Made by a program: the position numbers and the translations under genes. This document shows, piece by piece, positions 25,901 to 33,744 of a stretch of DNA of 64,000 bases. Location of the stretch: assembly GCF_001425445.1 (NCBI RefSeq), contig NZ_LMQU01000009.1:451817-515816 (forward strand), given 5' to 3'. The notes beneath the pieces are model-generated. The model did not search any database. It had not been told where the DNA came from and worked only from the letters and a program-made list of their open reading frames with translations. How positions within the stretch are numbered: the first letter of the stretch is position 1; every line of letters starts with the position of its first letter. The DNA comes from Devosia sp. Leaf420 (lineage in GTDB: Bacteria; Pseudomonadota; Alphaproteobacteria; Rhizobiales; Devosiaceae).

Positions 25901-26676
25901 AAGTGGAGCGGCCGGCGACGCTGGGCGAGGTGGTAGAGGCGATTGGGGCTGGGCCGCGGGCGGTTTGGGACAGGGGCAATGTGCTGACCATCCGGCTTTA
26001 TGGCGGGCATCTTGCCGATGGGGCCGAGCCAGCGGTCTTGGCGGGTGGCAATCGGATTGCGGTCGAGACGGATGCGGGGGCTTGGGAGGTGATCGGCTTT
26101 ACCGCGGCTGAACTCATCGAGGCGGGGGTCTATCGGCTGTCCAAACTTTTGCGTGGGCTGATCGGGACGGATGCGGCGGTGGGGCCGGTTTCCTCGGGTC
26201 GTAGCGTCATGGTGCTGGATGGTCGCGTCAGTGCTGTGCCGGTGGAGTCGGGCTGGCTGGGCGAGGCGCGGGATGTTCGGGCTTATGCGGGCAGCGCTGA
26301 TCTTGTGGGGCAGGTGGTTTCGGCCCTGACGCAAGTGGCGGCGGCCCTGCCTCTGGCGCCGGTGCATCTGCGGGCCAAGCGGCAGAGCGATGGAGCCATC
26401 GCCTTCAGTTGGATCAGAAGAAGCCGGGCAGATGATGATGCCTGGGGCGTGGCGGAGCCGGGGCTCGACGTGGTGCCGGAGCACTATCGGCTGTCGATTT
26501 TCGATGGATCCACAGTCAAGCGCGTCATCGACAGCGGAGCGACGCAGGCGAGCTACAGCCTGGCCGAGCAGGTGGCTGACTTTGGCGGTGCGGCGACGGG
26601 CTTTGTCTACACGGTGGCGCAGGTGAGCCCGGCTTTGGGAGCGGGGCAGGCACGGGAGCAGGGCTATGGCGGATGA
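22948..26676 (+). CDS. GTA tail tip/megatron protein (g15), TIM-barrel containing
   Basis: A 1242-residue protein matching RcGTA g15, the trimeric tip or megatron. A hydrophobic glycine-rich start LAGQFAGALVGGPIGATIGR precedes a phage tail-like domain. The glycosidase-like TIM barrel spans about residues 430-740 (VKLTYAADWSEYAGVQGGGE, HLDPLWASAAIDAVGIDYYM, ERIYCWTWDARPYPAF). From about 780 on is a tail-protein domain with repeated Ig-like segments. The barrel may bind or cut cell-surface glycan; this is not shown. Its 3' end overlaps the endolysin start by 11 bases. Confidence 0.94.
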   Translation: MATLALSLAGQFAGALVGGPIGATIGRALGALAGSAVDGMLFGEKPQQRAFDVRIGGSAEGVPIPRLYGWGRLAGNIIWARELERLGGETSGAKGFGQEEDDEIGASFAIGFCEGTAARLGRIWADGQLLDTRGLNFRFYAGSEDQAPDSLIEATQGTGQAPAYRGLCYIVFENLPLSRFGNRIPQISVELCRPVGELEPAIRAITVIPGATEFGYDPVPRFRVLGRGTGEAENAHVLPGVSDWTVSIDELQELCPNLKHVSLVVAWFGDDLRCGSCAIGPRVESAERVVEGVEWSVAGFSRGDVPVVSSHAGGPAYGGTPSDAAVRAAIADLRARGLSVTLYPMVMMDVPAGNGLPDPYGGAMQASYPWRGRITCHPAAGRAGSPDGSAAAAAQVAAFVPGYRAMVLQYAGLAAEAGAEAFIIGSEMRGLTTVRGAGNTFPFVSALVALADDVRALVGLGVKLTYAADWSEYAGVQGGGEKFFHLDPLWASAAIDAVGIDYYMPAADWREGEGHLDAAAGGIHDLGYLGGNIAGGEGFDWFYASDTDRLNQVRTPIADGAYGEPWIWRFKDLVSFWSQQHFNRPGGVRAAVPTAWVPGAKPIWLMELGCAAVDKGANQPNIFGDAKSAEGGRPYFSNGAPDALMQRQYLRAHYRHWSDPAKNPAGMVDVERIYCWTWDARPYPAFPALTDFWADGANHLTGHWLTGRLGGMATDELAAAIARDHGVTLVSGAAQPMVTGVMLASPGTAREALEPLLEITGQRLLARQGVLTAVSARGSAAVTFDHEALAEGEGPILARRRAAAEERPARLALSHIDRDRDYLVATATSIRPGTGPLVSESLSMVLDGAGARLAAERLLDDRAASLDTVELALPPSLLAVEPGDRVAVEGLAEGPFEITEIRDGLVRRVTARAVAAGVATAAGLTRPPAPAPVAGLTATPVIALAHLPPDAGDLTRSRLAVGAFARPWPGMVRLVDAATGAALTQVERPATLGEVVEAIGAGPRAVWDRGNVLTIRLYGGHLADGAEPAVLAGGNRIAVETDAGAWEVIGFTAAELIEAGVYRLSKLLRGLIGTDAAVGPVSSGRSVMVLDGRVSAVPVESGWLGEARDVRAYAGSADLVGQVVSALTQVAAALPLAPVHLRAKRQSDGAIAFSWIRRSRADDDAWGVAEPGLDVVPEHYRLSIFDGSTVKRVIDSGATQASYSLAEQVADFGGAATGFVYTVAQVSPALGAGQAREQGYGG

Positions 26677-27400
26677 GCGGTTTGAGCAGTGCCTCAGGGA
26701 AGTTCTGCGGCATGAGGGGGGCTATAGTGACCATCCGAGCGATCTTGGCGGCGCGACGAATATGGGGATCACGCGCAAGACGCTGGCGCGGTGGCGAAAA
26801 ATTTCGCCCTGGACCGACTTGCCGAAAAGCGCGGTGAAGGCGCTGAGCCGGGCCGAGGCGGCGCAGATCTATCGGGCACAATACTGGAACCCTTGTAAGG
26901 CCGGGGCGATGCCGGCGGGCGTGGACCTCGCGGTGTTTGATTTTGCGGTCAATTCCGGGCCGGATCGGGCGGCGCGCGTCTTGCAGGCGGCGCTCGGCGT
27001 CGCGGCGGATGGTGAAGTCGGGCCGAAGACGCTCGCGGCGCTTGGTGCGGCTGACAGTAGGGCGCTGATCAACGCGGTTTGCGACCGGCGGCTCGCCTTC
27101 CTGCGCGGGCTCGCGACTTTTCCGGTGTTCGGCCGCGGCTGGACCAGCCGAGTGGCCGCGGTGAGGGCGGCTGCGCTGGGCGCCGTCGAAAATTCCACTT
27201 CCATGCAAAGGAGACTGCCGATGGATGTTTTCTCGGGCTATCGCACCTATATCGTCGCGGCGTTCATGCTGCTGGCCGGGTTGGCGCAGGTTCTGGGTAT
27301 CGACCTGCCCTCGCTTGATGGCGGGGCGGCGGGCAATCTTGTTCTCGAAGCGCTGGCCATCATCTTTTTGCGCAAGGGTTTGAAGGCCGGCGCGGCATGA
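26666..27400 (+). CDS. N-acetylmuramidase (GH108) with C-terminal membrane segments
   Basis: A 244-residue lysis protein. The GH108 catalytic domain begins with Glu17 in LRHEGGYSDHPSDLGGATNM, followed by a peptidoglycan-binding domain (about residues 90-160, LQAALGVAADGEVGPKTLAA). A C-terminal part (about 183-244) has two hydrophobic segments, YIVAAFMLLAGLAQVLGI and NLVLEALAIIFLRKGL. Enzymes of this kind, found with holins in alphaproteobacterial phages, release particles by degrading peptidoglycan. In RcGTA the lysis genes are far from the structural cluster, but here this gene overlaps g15. Confidence 0.88.
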   Translation: MADERFEQCLREVLRHEGGYSDHPSDLGGATNMGITRKTLARWRKISPWTDLPKSAVKALSRAEAAQIYRAQYWNPCKAGAMPAGVDLAVFDFAVNSGPDRAARVLQAALGVAADGEVGPKTLAALGAADSRALINAVCDRRLAFLRGLATFPVFGRGWTSRVAAVRAAALGAVENSTSMQRRLPMDVFSGYRTYIVAAFMLLAGLAQVLGIDLPSLDGGAAGNLVLEALAIIFLRKGLKAGAA

Positions 27401-27484
27401 CGGAACGAAATCGGGACAATCAGCTTTGGGATATGACCTGCCTTATTCATGTCCCATTCAGCTAGGTGCCGCTAGTTTCACGCC

Positions 27485-27784
27485 ATGAACACGAAAGCCT
27501 CAAAACCATCCGCCGCTGCAGCCATTGCACTGGCTCTTGCCTTGGCCCTTTCGGGTACGGGAGCGAGCCAGGCACAGGCTTGTCTTGACCGGCAACAGAT
27601 CCAGGAAGCCGTCACCTCGGGGCAGATCATGTCCCTCGATGCGGTGCTGGCGGCGAATGGCGTCGATGGCAGCGCCGAAATTCTCAACGTCCAGGTTTGC
27701 GATCAGGGCGGGCAACTGGTCTATATCATCGGCGTATTGACCGCGGATGGTCAGGCGCAGAACCTGACACTGAGCGCACAATAG
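27485..27784 (+). CDS. Small periplasmic protein, FeuN-like modulator candidate
   Basis: A 99-residue protein with a Sec signal peptide (cleavage after SQAQA, about residue 32) and a mature part of about 67 residues. The mature sequence QQIQEAVTSGQIMSLDAVLA resembles the start of a PepSY-like unit, and ILNVQVCDQGGQLVYIIGVL its second strand pair. Cysteines near 33 and 72 may pair. In Sinorhizobium meliloti a small periplasmic protein, FeuN, encoded beside feuPQ restrains the FeuQ kinase. This gene has the same place before a FeuP/FeuQ-like pair, 79 bases upstream. The assignment is by position and size, not by strong similarity. Confidence 0.65.
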   Translation: MNTKASKPSAAAAIALALALALSGTGASQAQACLDRQQIQEAVTSGQIMSLDAVLAANGVDGSAEILNVQVCDQGGQLVYIIGVLTADGQAQNLTLSAQ

Positions 27785-27863
27785 GTTTCCAGCCTATTGT
27801 GCCTTGGTGCGGGAATGGTGGTAGTGGTCACCAGCGGATTTCTCTGAGCGTCGGGGGCAGGCG

Positions 27864-28523
27864 ATGCGTATTCTGGTCGTCGAAGACGATACCAATCTCA
27901 ACAGGCAGCTCAAGGAAGCCCTGACCGAAGCAGGCTATGTCGTCGACGTGGCCTTTGACGGGGAAGAGGGACATTTCCTTGGCGAAACCGAACCCTATGA
28001 TGCGGTGGTGCTCGATATCGGCCTGCCACAGATGGACGGGCTTTCGGTGCTCGAAGAATGGCGCCGTGCCGGCAAAACAACGCCGGTGCTGCTGCTAACG
28101 GCGCGCGATCGCTGGAGCGATAAGGTTCAGGGGATCGACGCCGGGGCCGACGACTATGTCGCCAAGCCATTTCATATGGAAGAAGTGTTGGCACGGTTGC
28201 GGGCGCTCGTGCGCCGCGCGGCAGGTCATGCCAGCAACGAGATCACCGCCGGGCCGGTGCGGCTCGATGCGCGTTCGGGCCGGGTGACGGTCAATGGGCA
28301 GGCCGTGAAGCTGACGAGCCACGAGTTGCGGCTTTTGAGCTACCTGATGCATCACAAGGGTAAGGTCGTCTCGCGCACGGAATTGACCGAGCACCTCTAC
28401 GACCAGGATTTCGACCGCGATAGCAACACGATCGAAGTGTTCGTGGGGCGCCTGCGCAAGAAACTGCCCGAAGAGTGCATCCAGACGGTGCGCGGACTCG
28501 GCTATCAGATCGTCGGGGACTAG
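27864..28523 (+). CDS. feuP: OmpR-type response regulator, FeuP-like
   Basis: A 219-residue transcription factor with a receiver domain (residues 1-115) and a winged-helix DNA-binding domain. The phosphorylation site is Asp51 in VVLDIGLPQMDG, the conserved Lys lies in ADDYVAKPF, and the DNA-binding part shows KLTSHELRLLSYLMHHKG and SNTIEVFVGRLRKKL. It is followed after six bases by the histidine kinase, so they form one operon. In rhizobia FeuP activates genes needed for cyclic glucan export. The orthology is inferred from arrangement and close family resemblance. Confidence 0.88.
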   Translation: MRILVVEDDTNLNRQLKEALTEAGYVVDVAFDGEEGHFLGETEPYDAVVLDIGLPQMDGLSVLEEWRRAGKTTPVLLLTARDRWSDKVQGIDAGADDYVAKPFHMEEVLARLRALVRRAAGHASNEITAGPVRLDARSGRVTVNGQAVKLTSHELRLLSYLMHHKGKVVSRTELTEHLYDQDFDRDSNTIEVFVGRLRKKLPEECIQTVRGLGYQIVGD

Positions 28524-28529
28524 GCGGGC

Positions 28530-29960
28530 TTGTCCAACGAGACCGGACAACCGGCTGCTTCGCCCAATAACGCGCCGCACTGGCTGCGCAAGGGATCGAT
28601 TGCCGCTTCGCTTTTTTGGCTGACGGCCGGCTGGCTCGTGATCGCGCTGGTCGCGACCGGTTTTTTGCTGACCGACCTTTATTCGCGGACGCTCGATACG
28701 ACGCTATCCCAGACGCTCGATTTTCACGTCGAGAGCCTCACGGGGATTTTGCTCGAGGCCGGTGATCCGCGCGACCCAGGAATCACACTTGCGGATCCGC
28801 GTTTCGATCGTCCGCGCTCGGGCTGGTACTGGATTATTCGCGATGGTAGCGGCCGGCTTGTCAATCTGTCGACGTCGGTTGTGGGTATCGATCTGCCTGG
28901 GCTGAGCGGGAATCTTGATGCGCTCGGCCGGCGCACTGGCGTGCTGTCCGATGCCTTCGGAACGCAATTGCGCGTCGTCGAGCGCAGTGTTTCGATGGGT
29001 GACCAGACCTATCGGATCGAGGTCGCCGGCAATCTCACTGAAATTCTTGGGCTGGTCGGCGATTTCCGCGGGCAGACATTCATTGTGCTTGGTGCGGTGG
29101 GCGCAATGCTCGCCATCATGAGCGTGATCGTCGCGCGCTTTGCCATGCGGCCCGTGGGGCGGCTCAGTGCGGCAATCGAAAGCGTGCGCGAGGGCGAAAC
29201 GACGGAGATTACTGGACGCTATCCCACTGAAATCGCGCCGTTGGCTGAGGAGGTCAACGAACTCCTCCGCTCCAATGCCCAGATCATCGAGCGCGCGCGC
29301 AATCAGGTGGGCAATCTCGCCCATGGGTTGAAGACGCCGATCGCCGTGTTGCGCAATGAGGCCGGGACGCAAAATGGCGCCTTGGCCGATGCCGTAGCGG
29401 CCGAGACCGAAAAGATGAGCACAATGGTCTCGACCTATCTCGAACGCGCGCGGCTTGCAGCGCGGACGTCGGTCGTGGGCAAGAAAGCCGATGCGGGCAT
29501 GATCCTGTCGCGGCTGGCGCGGGTGATGGGAAAGATCCATCGCGACGTGGATGTTCATTTCGAGCAAACCGAGGCAGGCCTCCCGTGGTTCAGGGGCGAT
29601 GAAGCTGATCTCGAGGAAATGGCGGGCAATCTGTTCGACAACGCTTGCAAGTGGTCGAGGGGGCAGGTCGACGTTTCGCTTTCGGGCGAACGCAATGCCA
29701 AGGGCAGCCAGCTTTTGATTCGGATCGAGGACAATGGCCCCGGTCTGACCGAGGATGACGCCCGCAAAGTGTTGCGCCGCGGTGTCAGGCTCGACGAGAA
29801 AACGCCCGGAAGCGGGCTGGGGCTGGATATCGTCAAGGAACTGGTTGATGTCTATGGCGGAAGTCTTGAGCTCAAACGTTCGGCGCTAGGCGGACTATTG
29901 GTCGAACTGCGCCTTCCCGCTGCACGGGCGGTGGGCATTGGGCGCCCATCCGCCGCCTGA
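28530..29960 (+). CDS. feuQ: Sensor histidine kinase, FeuQ-like
   Basis: A 476-residue membrane sensor. Two membrane segments (about 25-48 and 182-204) frame a periplasmic domain of about 130 residues, followed by HAMP and catalytic domains. The H-box is NLAHGLKTPIAVLRNE with His265, the N-box is NLFDNACKWS, and the G-boxes are DNGPG and PGSGLGLDI. The start is TTG, six bases after the FeuP-like gene. The periplasmic domain would be the natural target for the small protein encoded upstream. Signal unknown. Confidence 0.85.
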   Translation: MSNETGQPAASPNNAPHWLRKGSIAASLFWLTAGWLVIALVATGFLLTDLYSRTLDTTLSQTLDFHVESLTGILLEAGDPRDPGITLADPRFDRPRSGWYWIIRDGSGRLVNLSTSVVGIDLPGLSGNLDALGRRTGVLSDAFGTQLRVVERSVSMGDQTYRIEVAGNLTEILGLVGDFRGQTFIVLGAVGAMLAIMSVIVARFAMRPVGRLSAAIESVREGETTEITGRYPTEIAPLAEEVNELLRSNAQIIERARNQVGNLAHGLKTPIAVLRNEAGTQNGALADAVAAETEKMSTMVSTYLERARLAARTSVVGKKADAGMILSRLARVMGKIHRDVDVHFEQTEAGLPWFRGDEADLEEMAGNLFDNACKWSRGQVDVSLSGERNAKGSQLLIRIEDNGPGLTEDDARKVLRRGVRLDEKTPGSGLGLDIVKELVDVYGGSLELKRSALGGLLVELRLPAARAVGIGRPSAA

Positions 29961-30019
29961 CGCACTTTCGCCGCAATGGCTCAACAAGTACCGATCGAAC
30001 GCTGATAAGGTCCATAACG

Positions 30020-30502
30020 ATGAATCGCTTTGCCCTGTTTGCCATGCCTATCCTTGCTCTGGCGCTTGCCGGTTGCTCCAGCACTGGAACAAGCCAAGTG
30101 GCGCAGGCTCCGGTCGTGGCTACTGCTCCAATGCCGGTCGTGACGCAGCCGATGATGCCGAGCACGGCCCAGACGACGCAGCAGGCTCGCCTGACCACCA
30201 GCGTTTCCACCGGTTTTGTCGATAGCGCAGCGCTCGCCGTGATGACGGCAAAGGATTCGGCTGAAGCCAATAGCGCGCAATTCTACGCGCTCCAGTTTGG
30301 CCGTCCCGGCGCGCCGCGCCAGTGGGCTGGCGACAAGGGCACGACCGGCTCGGTCTCGGTTGGGCCTTACGTCCGCGTCAACAATCTCGATTGCCGCGAT
30401 TTCACGCACACGGTTAAGGCCAATGGCCAGGACTACGTGAAAAAGGGCACCGCTTGCCGCGAGCAGACCGGCAATTGGAATGTGGTTCAGGGCGCCGCAT
30501 AA
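30020..30502 (+). CDS. Lipoprotein with 17-kDa surface-antigen-type C-terminal domain
   Basis: A 160-residue lipoprotein: the lipobox LALAGC places the acylated Cys at residue 19. A Pro/Ala/Thr-rich linker reaches about residue 60. The C-terminal part contains GPYVRVNNLDCRDFTHTVKA and YVKKGTACREQTGNWNVVQG, the pattern of the 17-kDa rickettsial surface-antigen family tail. It is probably at the outer membrane or periplasmic face. The ribosome binding site AAGG lies nine bases before the ATG. A perfect hairpin follows. It is 59 bases from the FeuQ-like gene and may be a separate unit. Confidence 0.8.
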   Translation: MNRFALFAMPILALALAGCSSTGTSQVAQAPVVATAPMPVVTQPMMPSTAQTTQQARLTTSVSTGFVDSAALAVMTAKDSAEANSAQFYALQFGRPGAPRQWAGDKGTTGSVSVGPYVRVNNLDCRDFTHTVKANGQDYVKKGTACREQTGNWNVVQGAA

Positions 30503-30510
30503 ACTCAAGT

Positions 30511-30537
30511 CAATCCATGCCTGACATGGATTGTTTA
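30511..30537 (+). terminator. Hairpin after the lipoprotein gene
   Basis: CAATCCATG (30511-30519) and CATGGATTG (30525-30533) pair perfectly around a five-base loop, and TTTACC follows. The T-run is short, but the position eight bases after the stop codon fits an intrinsic terminator. Confidence 0.55.
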
Positions 30538-30586
30538 CCTGCGCTCGGTACGCTGTCGGTCAAATTTCTTTTTGACTGACAGCCCC

Positions 30587-31795
30587 ATGACACAGCTCGC
30601 CAACCGCGTGGATACCGTTGCGCCGGCTTCTGCCCAGCCGAGCGCGGCACCAAAGCCCAAAGGCCCTTTCTGTGGTCTGATCGATTCCGTTCTCGTGCAT
30701 GACCCAGTGCTCGAGACGTTTCAGGGATCGGTGAATGCTCATGCTGCCCAGGGCATATGGACCTGGGTTACGCGTGATATCTGCAATGATATTATTCCGG
30801 CCGATCGCATTGCCAGCGGTGCTTTGACGCCTGCCGAGGTGGAAGCTGCTCTGCCCGAAATGCTGGGGCGGATGAAGGCCGCGCTCGCTCAAGGCCTGGC
30901 CGATGTGGAAGGCGCGCGACGCCTTTCCGCCCAGCTTGGTGGCGACGAGACGCGCCAACATTTGCCCACGGTGATGTTGGCTCTGCGCAACCGGGCACTT
31001 CTCGGCAAAGCCCAGGCCTTCGGCAAGGCGACCAATTCAATCTCCGACGAAAATGCTCTGGCCGCAGCCATCAAGGCCATGCCGCTGCAGGAGCCTGCGC
31101 TTGCGGCGTTGGTTTTCCACGCTGCGCTTGGTCAGGCGGGGAACCCGACGATCCTCGTTCTCGCCGCCATCAAACTTTCGGGCGCGGCTACGGAAGTGTC
31201 CGTGCGGCGCGCGGGCCTCGGCCCACTTCTCGATGCCTATATCGCTCATGCCCAGAATCAGTTGCGGTTCTTCGAGGGCAATGGGCCATTCGCCGATGTG
31301 GATCTGATCTGCCGGGCGCTTGAGCGCTTCCACAAGCTCGTGCGCTCCTTGACGGGATATATTGAGTTTTCGCGCGGCAGCCAGGCGACGGCAACCCTTT
31401 CGGCCATCACCAAATATGTTTCGGACCGGCTGGAGCCACGGCTCAAGGAGGTCGTGACCGACCTCAACCAGGCCATGCGCCGGCGCGAGAACGCGGACCG
31501 GCTCGACACCGAAAAACTCTTCGCCGCTGTTGGCGGGATTTTCCTCCTCGCAACCGTACGCGATTGCCGGGATTCTTTGGCGCTCAATTCGGTGTTCGAG
31601 CAGGCCTGGAACCAGTCAGGCCAGGCATTGGAAATCCACATTCAGCGCACGATGGATACCTATCGGCAGGACCCGGAAGACGCCAATACGATCGCCCGCC
31701 TCGATGCGGTGATCCAGATGGCGCAGGTGCGATTCTCGGCCGAATATGCCGAGACGCTGAAGCGCGCGCGGCACGCCGCGGAAAAGCGCAGCTAA
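30587..31795 (+). CDS. Conserved-looking protein of unknown function
   Basis: A 402-residue cytosolic protein I do not recognise. The first 25 residues are Ala/Pro-rich and flexible, and the rest is predicted mainly helical, with no signal peptide or long membrane segment. Charged helices such as RRLSAQLGGDETRQHLPTVM and LEPRLKEVVTDLNQAMRRRE suggest a scaffold or regulator. A TTG at 30572 is also in frame; neither start has a strong ribosome binding site. It converges on the FAD oxidoreductase gene, sharing bases of the two stop codons (31792-31795). No neighbour suggests its role. Confidence 0.7.
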   Translation: MTQLANRVDTVAPASAQPSAAPKPKGPFCGLIDSVLVHDPVLETFQGSVNAHAAQGIWTWVTRDICNDIIPADRIASGALTPAEVEAALPEMLGRMKAALAQGLADVEGARRLSAQLGGDETRQHLPTVMLALRNRALLGKAQAFGKATNSISDENALAAAIKAMPLQEPALAALVFHAALGQAGNPTILVLAAIKLSGAATEVSVRRAGLGPLLDAYIAHAQNQLRFFEGNGPFADVDLICRALERFHKLVRSLTGYIEFSRGSQATATLSAITKYVSDRLEPRLKEVVTDLNQAMRRRENADRLDTEKLFAAVGGIFLLATVRDCRDSLALNSVFEQAWNQSGQALEIHIQRTMDTYRQDPEDANTIARLDAVIQMAQVRFSAEYAETLKRARHAAEKRS

Positions 31796-33744
31796 GCCTT
31801 TACCTCGGCCGGGAACGCCTGGCCGAGATCCCGCACGACCAGCCTTACGCCCGGCTGCGCATGGGCTGCGGCCAAGAGCGCTTCGATCTTCTCACTCCGC
31901 ATTCTAAGGACGATACCCACCGCGCGCTGCGGGTTGGTCGTGTCGTGATCGAGGAAGATGAGTGCACCGCTGTCGGTTCGGCGCGCCTCGGGCTGATCGA
32001 GCTGCACCACTATGGCGTCGGCGCCAAACCGTCCCTGGAGGTAATCTGGGACAGACTTGGTCTCGGATGGCGCGGAAATGTCTGCCGCATCTTGGTGCGA
32101 GAGAGGGATCAGGGCGACCCGCTCCTGCGCGACGACACCGGCGGATTCAGGCGGGATCAGGCCAAGAGCGACGCCCGAGGAAATTGCAGAAATCGAAAGC
32201 GGCTGCGGCGATTCGGCGAGAAGGCCCGAAGTGCTTCCTTGCCTGTCGGTGATTTTGGACAACCAATGCTGCGGCTGGGGGATAGGGCGAACGACTAGAC
32301 TGGCTTCGGCATCGAGATAGGCAGGGTTCGCGTCTGGCGCTTCAAGAGCGCACATCTGCCGATCGGGCGTCTCGTAAAGCGCGGATATGACGGGGTCGTC
32401 GACACCGGGACCAGCCCGGCCGAGCAGATGATTGATCGCGGCAACGCCGCTGGTGACGCAGCCCTGGCGCGTGAGGTAGCCCGCGGCGGCGCCAGCGAGA
32501 GCGATTGTGTCGAGCGTGCCGATGGGTTCGAGCCGCTCCGCATTGGCGTTCCAGCGGCTATGCCCGCCAGCCATGTGCCACAGCGTAAGATCGGGCTGCC
32601 AGCCGCCGCTGAGGATGAGCCTGTCGACACGAACGGCATCTCCATGCGCCAGATCGATGGCAAGCTGCCCGTCGGCTGTGGCGATGCTCTTTGGTACCGT
32701 GCCAGGAAACAAGCGGAACCCATAAGCCTTCGAAAATTCGATATAGCGCGAACTGGCCTGATCGCGCCCATCGGTAATGCGATCGAGTGCGATGCCGGTT
32801 TCGGCAAGCAGCGTGGCAAGGCGGTAGGCGGGATTGGCCGAGGTTGCGAGCATCACCGAATGACCTGACCAGATGCCGTAGCGCTGAGCGAGCTCATAGG
32901 CTTCCTGCGCGCCGATGACGCCGGGCCGTCGATTGCCGGGAATGACGGGGAGGCGCTCGATGGAGCCCGTGGCGAGAATGATGTAGCGGGCGGGTAGGTC
33001 GAGCACTTTGCCGGTGACGAGACCGCCGCTGATATCGATCTGATGCACGCGGACAAGACCCGGCACGATCGCGAAGGCTTCGCTATGGGTGCGAACGGTG
33101 ATTGCGGCGTGGGATTTGATTTCGGTGACCAGTAGCGCGACGTGGTCCTCAGGCGTTGCATCGCCATCTTGAGTGCCGAACAGACCGGAATGGCCACCAA
33201 GCATCGGGCTCTCTTCCACAAGCGTGACCGAGAGGCCGGCACGAGCGGCAGTTAAAGCCGCGCTCATCCCGGCGACGCCGCCACCAATGAGGAGCACATC
33301 GACGCCGGGTTCAGTACGACCGACGAGACTGCGCCACGGGCGGACGAGGCTCCTGTCATGATCGTCCAGCGTCAGGCCCAGCGTGCGGCCACCTTGGAAC
33401 AGGCGGGTGATGAGGCCTGATTTCTTGCCGGGAGCGACGAAGACGTAATCGGCGCCGCCCCGCGCAGGTACACGATCCATCGGCAAGGCGAGCTCTGGCG
33501 TGGCGGCAGCTCCGGCATAGGCAATTGCCGGTGCTGCGCCGTGGCGCAATCCAATCGGCTGACCGTGATGGGTCCCGATGGTGTCGATGCCCGAAGCGAG
33601 AAGCGCGGTCAGCACCGTGTCGCCTTCGAACGCCGAGACCATGCGACCCTGGATACGGAACTCGATGGGCCGGGTGCGATCAATTTGCGAGCCAGCGAGG
33701 CCCTTGGCGGTGTTTGCGGGTAGCCGGCTGATTTGCGGTCTCAT
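31792..33744 (-). CDS. Sarcosine-oxidase-alpha-like FAD/NAD-binding oxidoreductase
   Basis: A 650-residue protein. The first 110 residues resemble the N-terminal domain of sarcosine oxidase alpha (GRMVSAFEGDTVLTALLASG) but have none of the cysteines of a 2Fe-2S site. A dinucleotide-binding fold follows at VDVLLIGGGVAGMSAALTAA, with VILATGSIERLPVIPGNRRP and a second nucleotide segment near YGIWSGHSVMLATSANPAYR. The C-terminal 170 residues lack a full GcvT domain. I chose the ATG at 33744 because it overlaps the previous gene's stop (ATGA). The substrate is unknown, but an amine or amino acid is likely. Confidence 0.75.
   Translation of the reverse strand: MRPQISRLPANTAKGLAGSQIDRTRPIEFRIQGRMVSAFEGDTVLTALLASGIDTIGTHHGQPIGLRHGAAPAIAYAGAAATPELALPMDRVPARGGADYVFVAPGKKSGLITRLFQGGRTLGLTLDDHDRSLVRPWRSLVGRTEPGVDVLLIGGGVAGMSAALTAARAGLSVTLVEESPMLGGHSGLFGTQDGDATPEDHVALLVTEIKSHAAITVRTHSEAFAIVPGLVRVHQIDISGGLVTGKVLDLPARYIILATGSIERLPVIPGNRRPGVIGAQEAYELAQRYGIWSGHSVMLATSANPAYRLATLLAETGIALDRITDGRDQASSRYIEFSKAYGFRLFPGTVPKSIATADGQLAIDLAHGDAVRVDRLILSGGWQPDLTLWHMAGGHSRWNANAERLEPIGTLDTIALAGAAAGYLTRQGCVTSGVAAINHLLGRAGPGVDDPVISALYETPDRQMCALEAPDANPAYLDAEASLVVRPIPQPQHWLSKITDRQGSTSGLLAESPQPLSISAISSGVALGLIPPESAGVVAQERVALIPLSHQDAADISAPSETKSVPDYLQGRFGADAIVVQLDQPEARRTDSGALIFLDHDTTNPQRAVGIVLRMRSEKIEALLAAAHAQPGVRLVVRDLGQAFPAEVKA

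Noticed and set aside
12615..27400. Cluster as an active prophage
   Set aside because: No integrase, replication, repressor or att repeats, and the gene content and order are those of a GTA.
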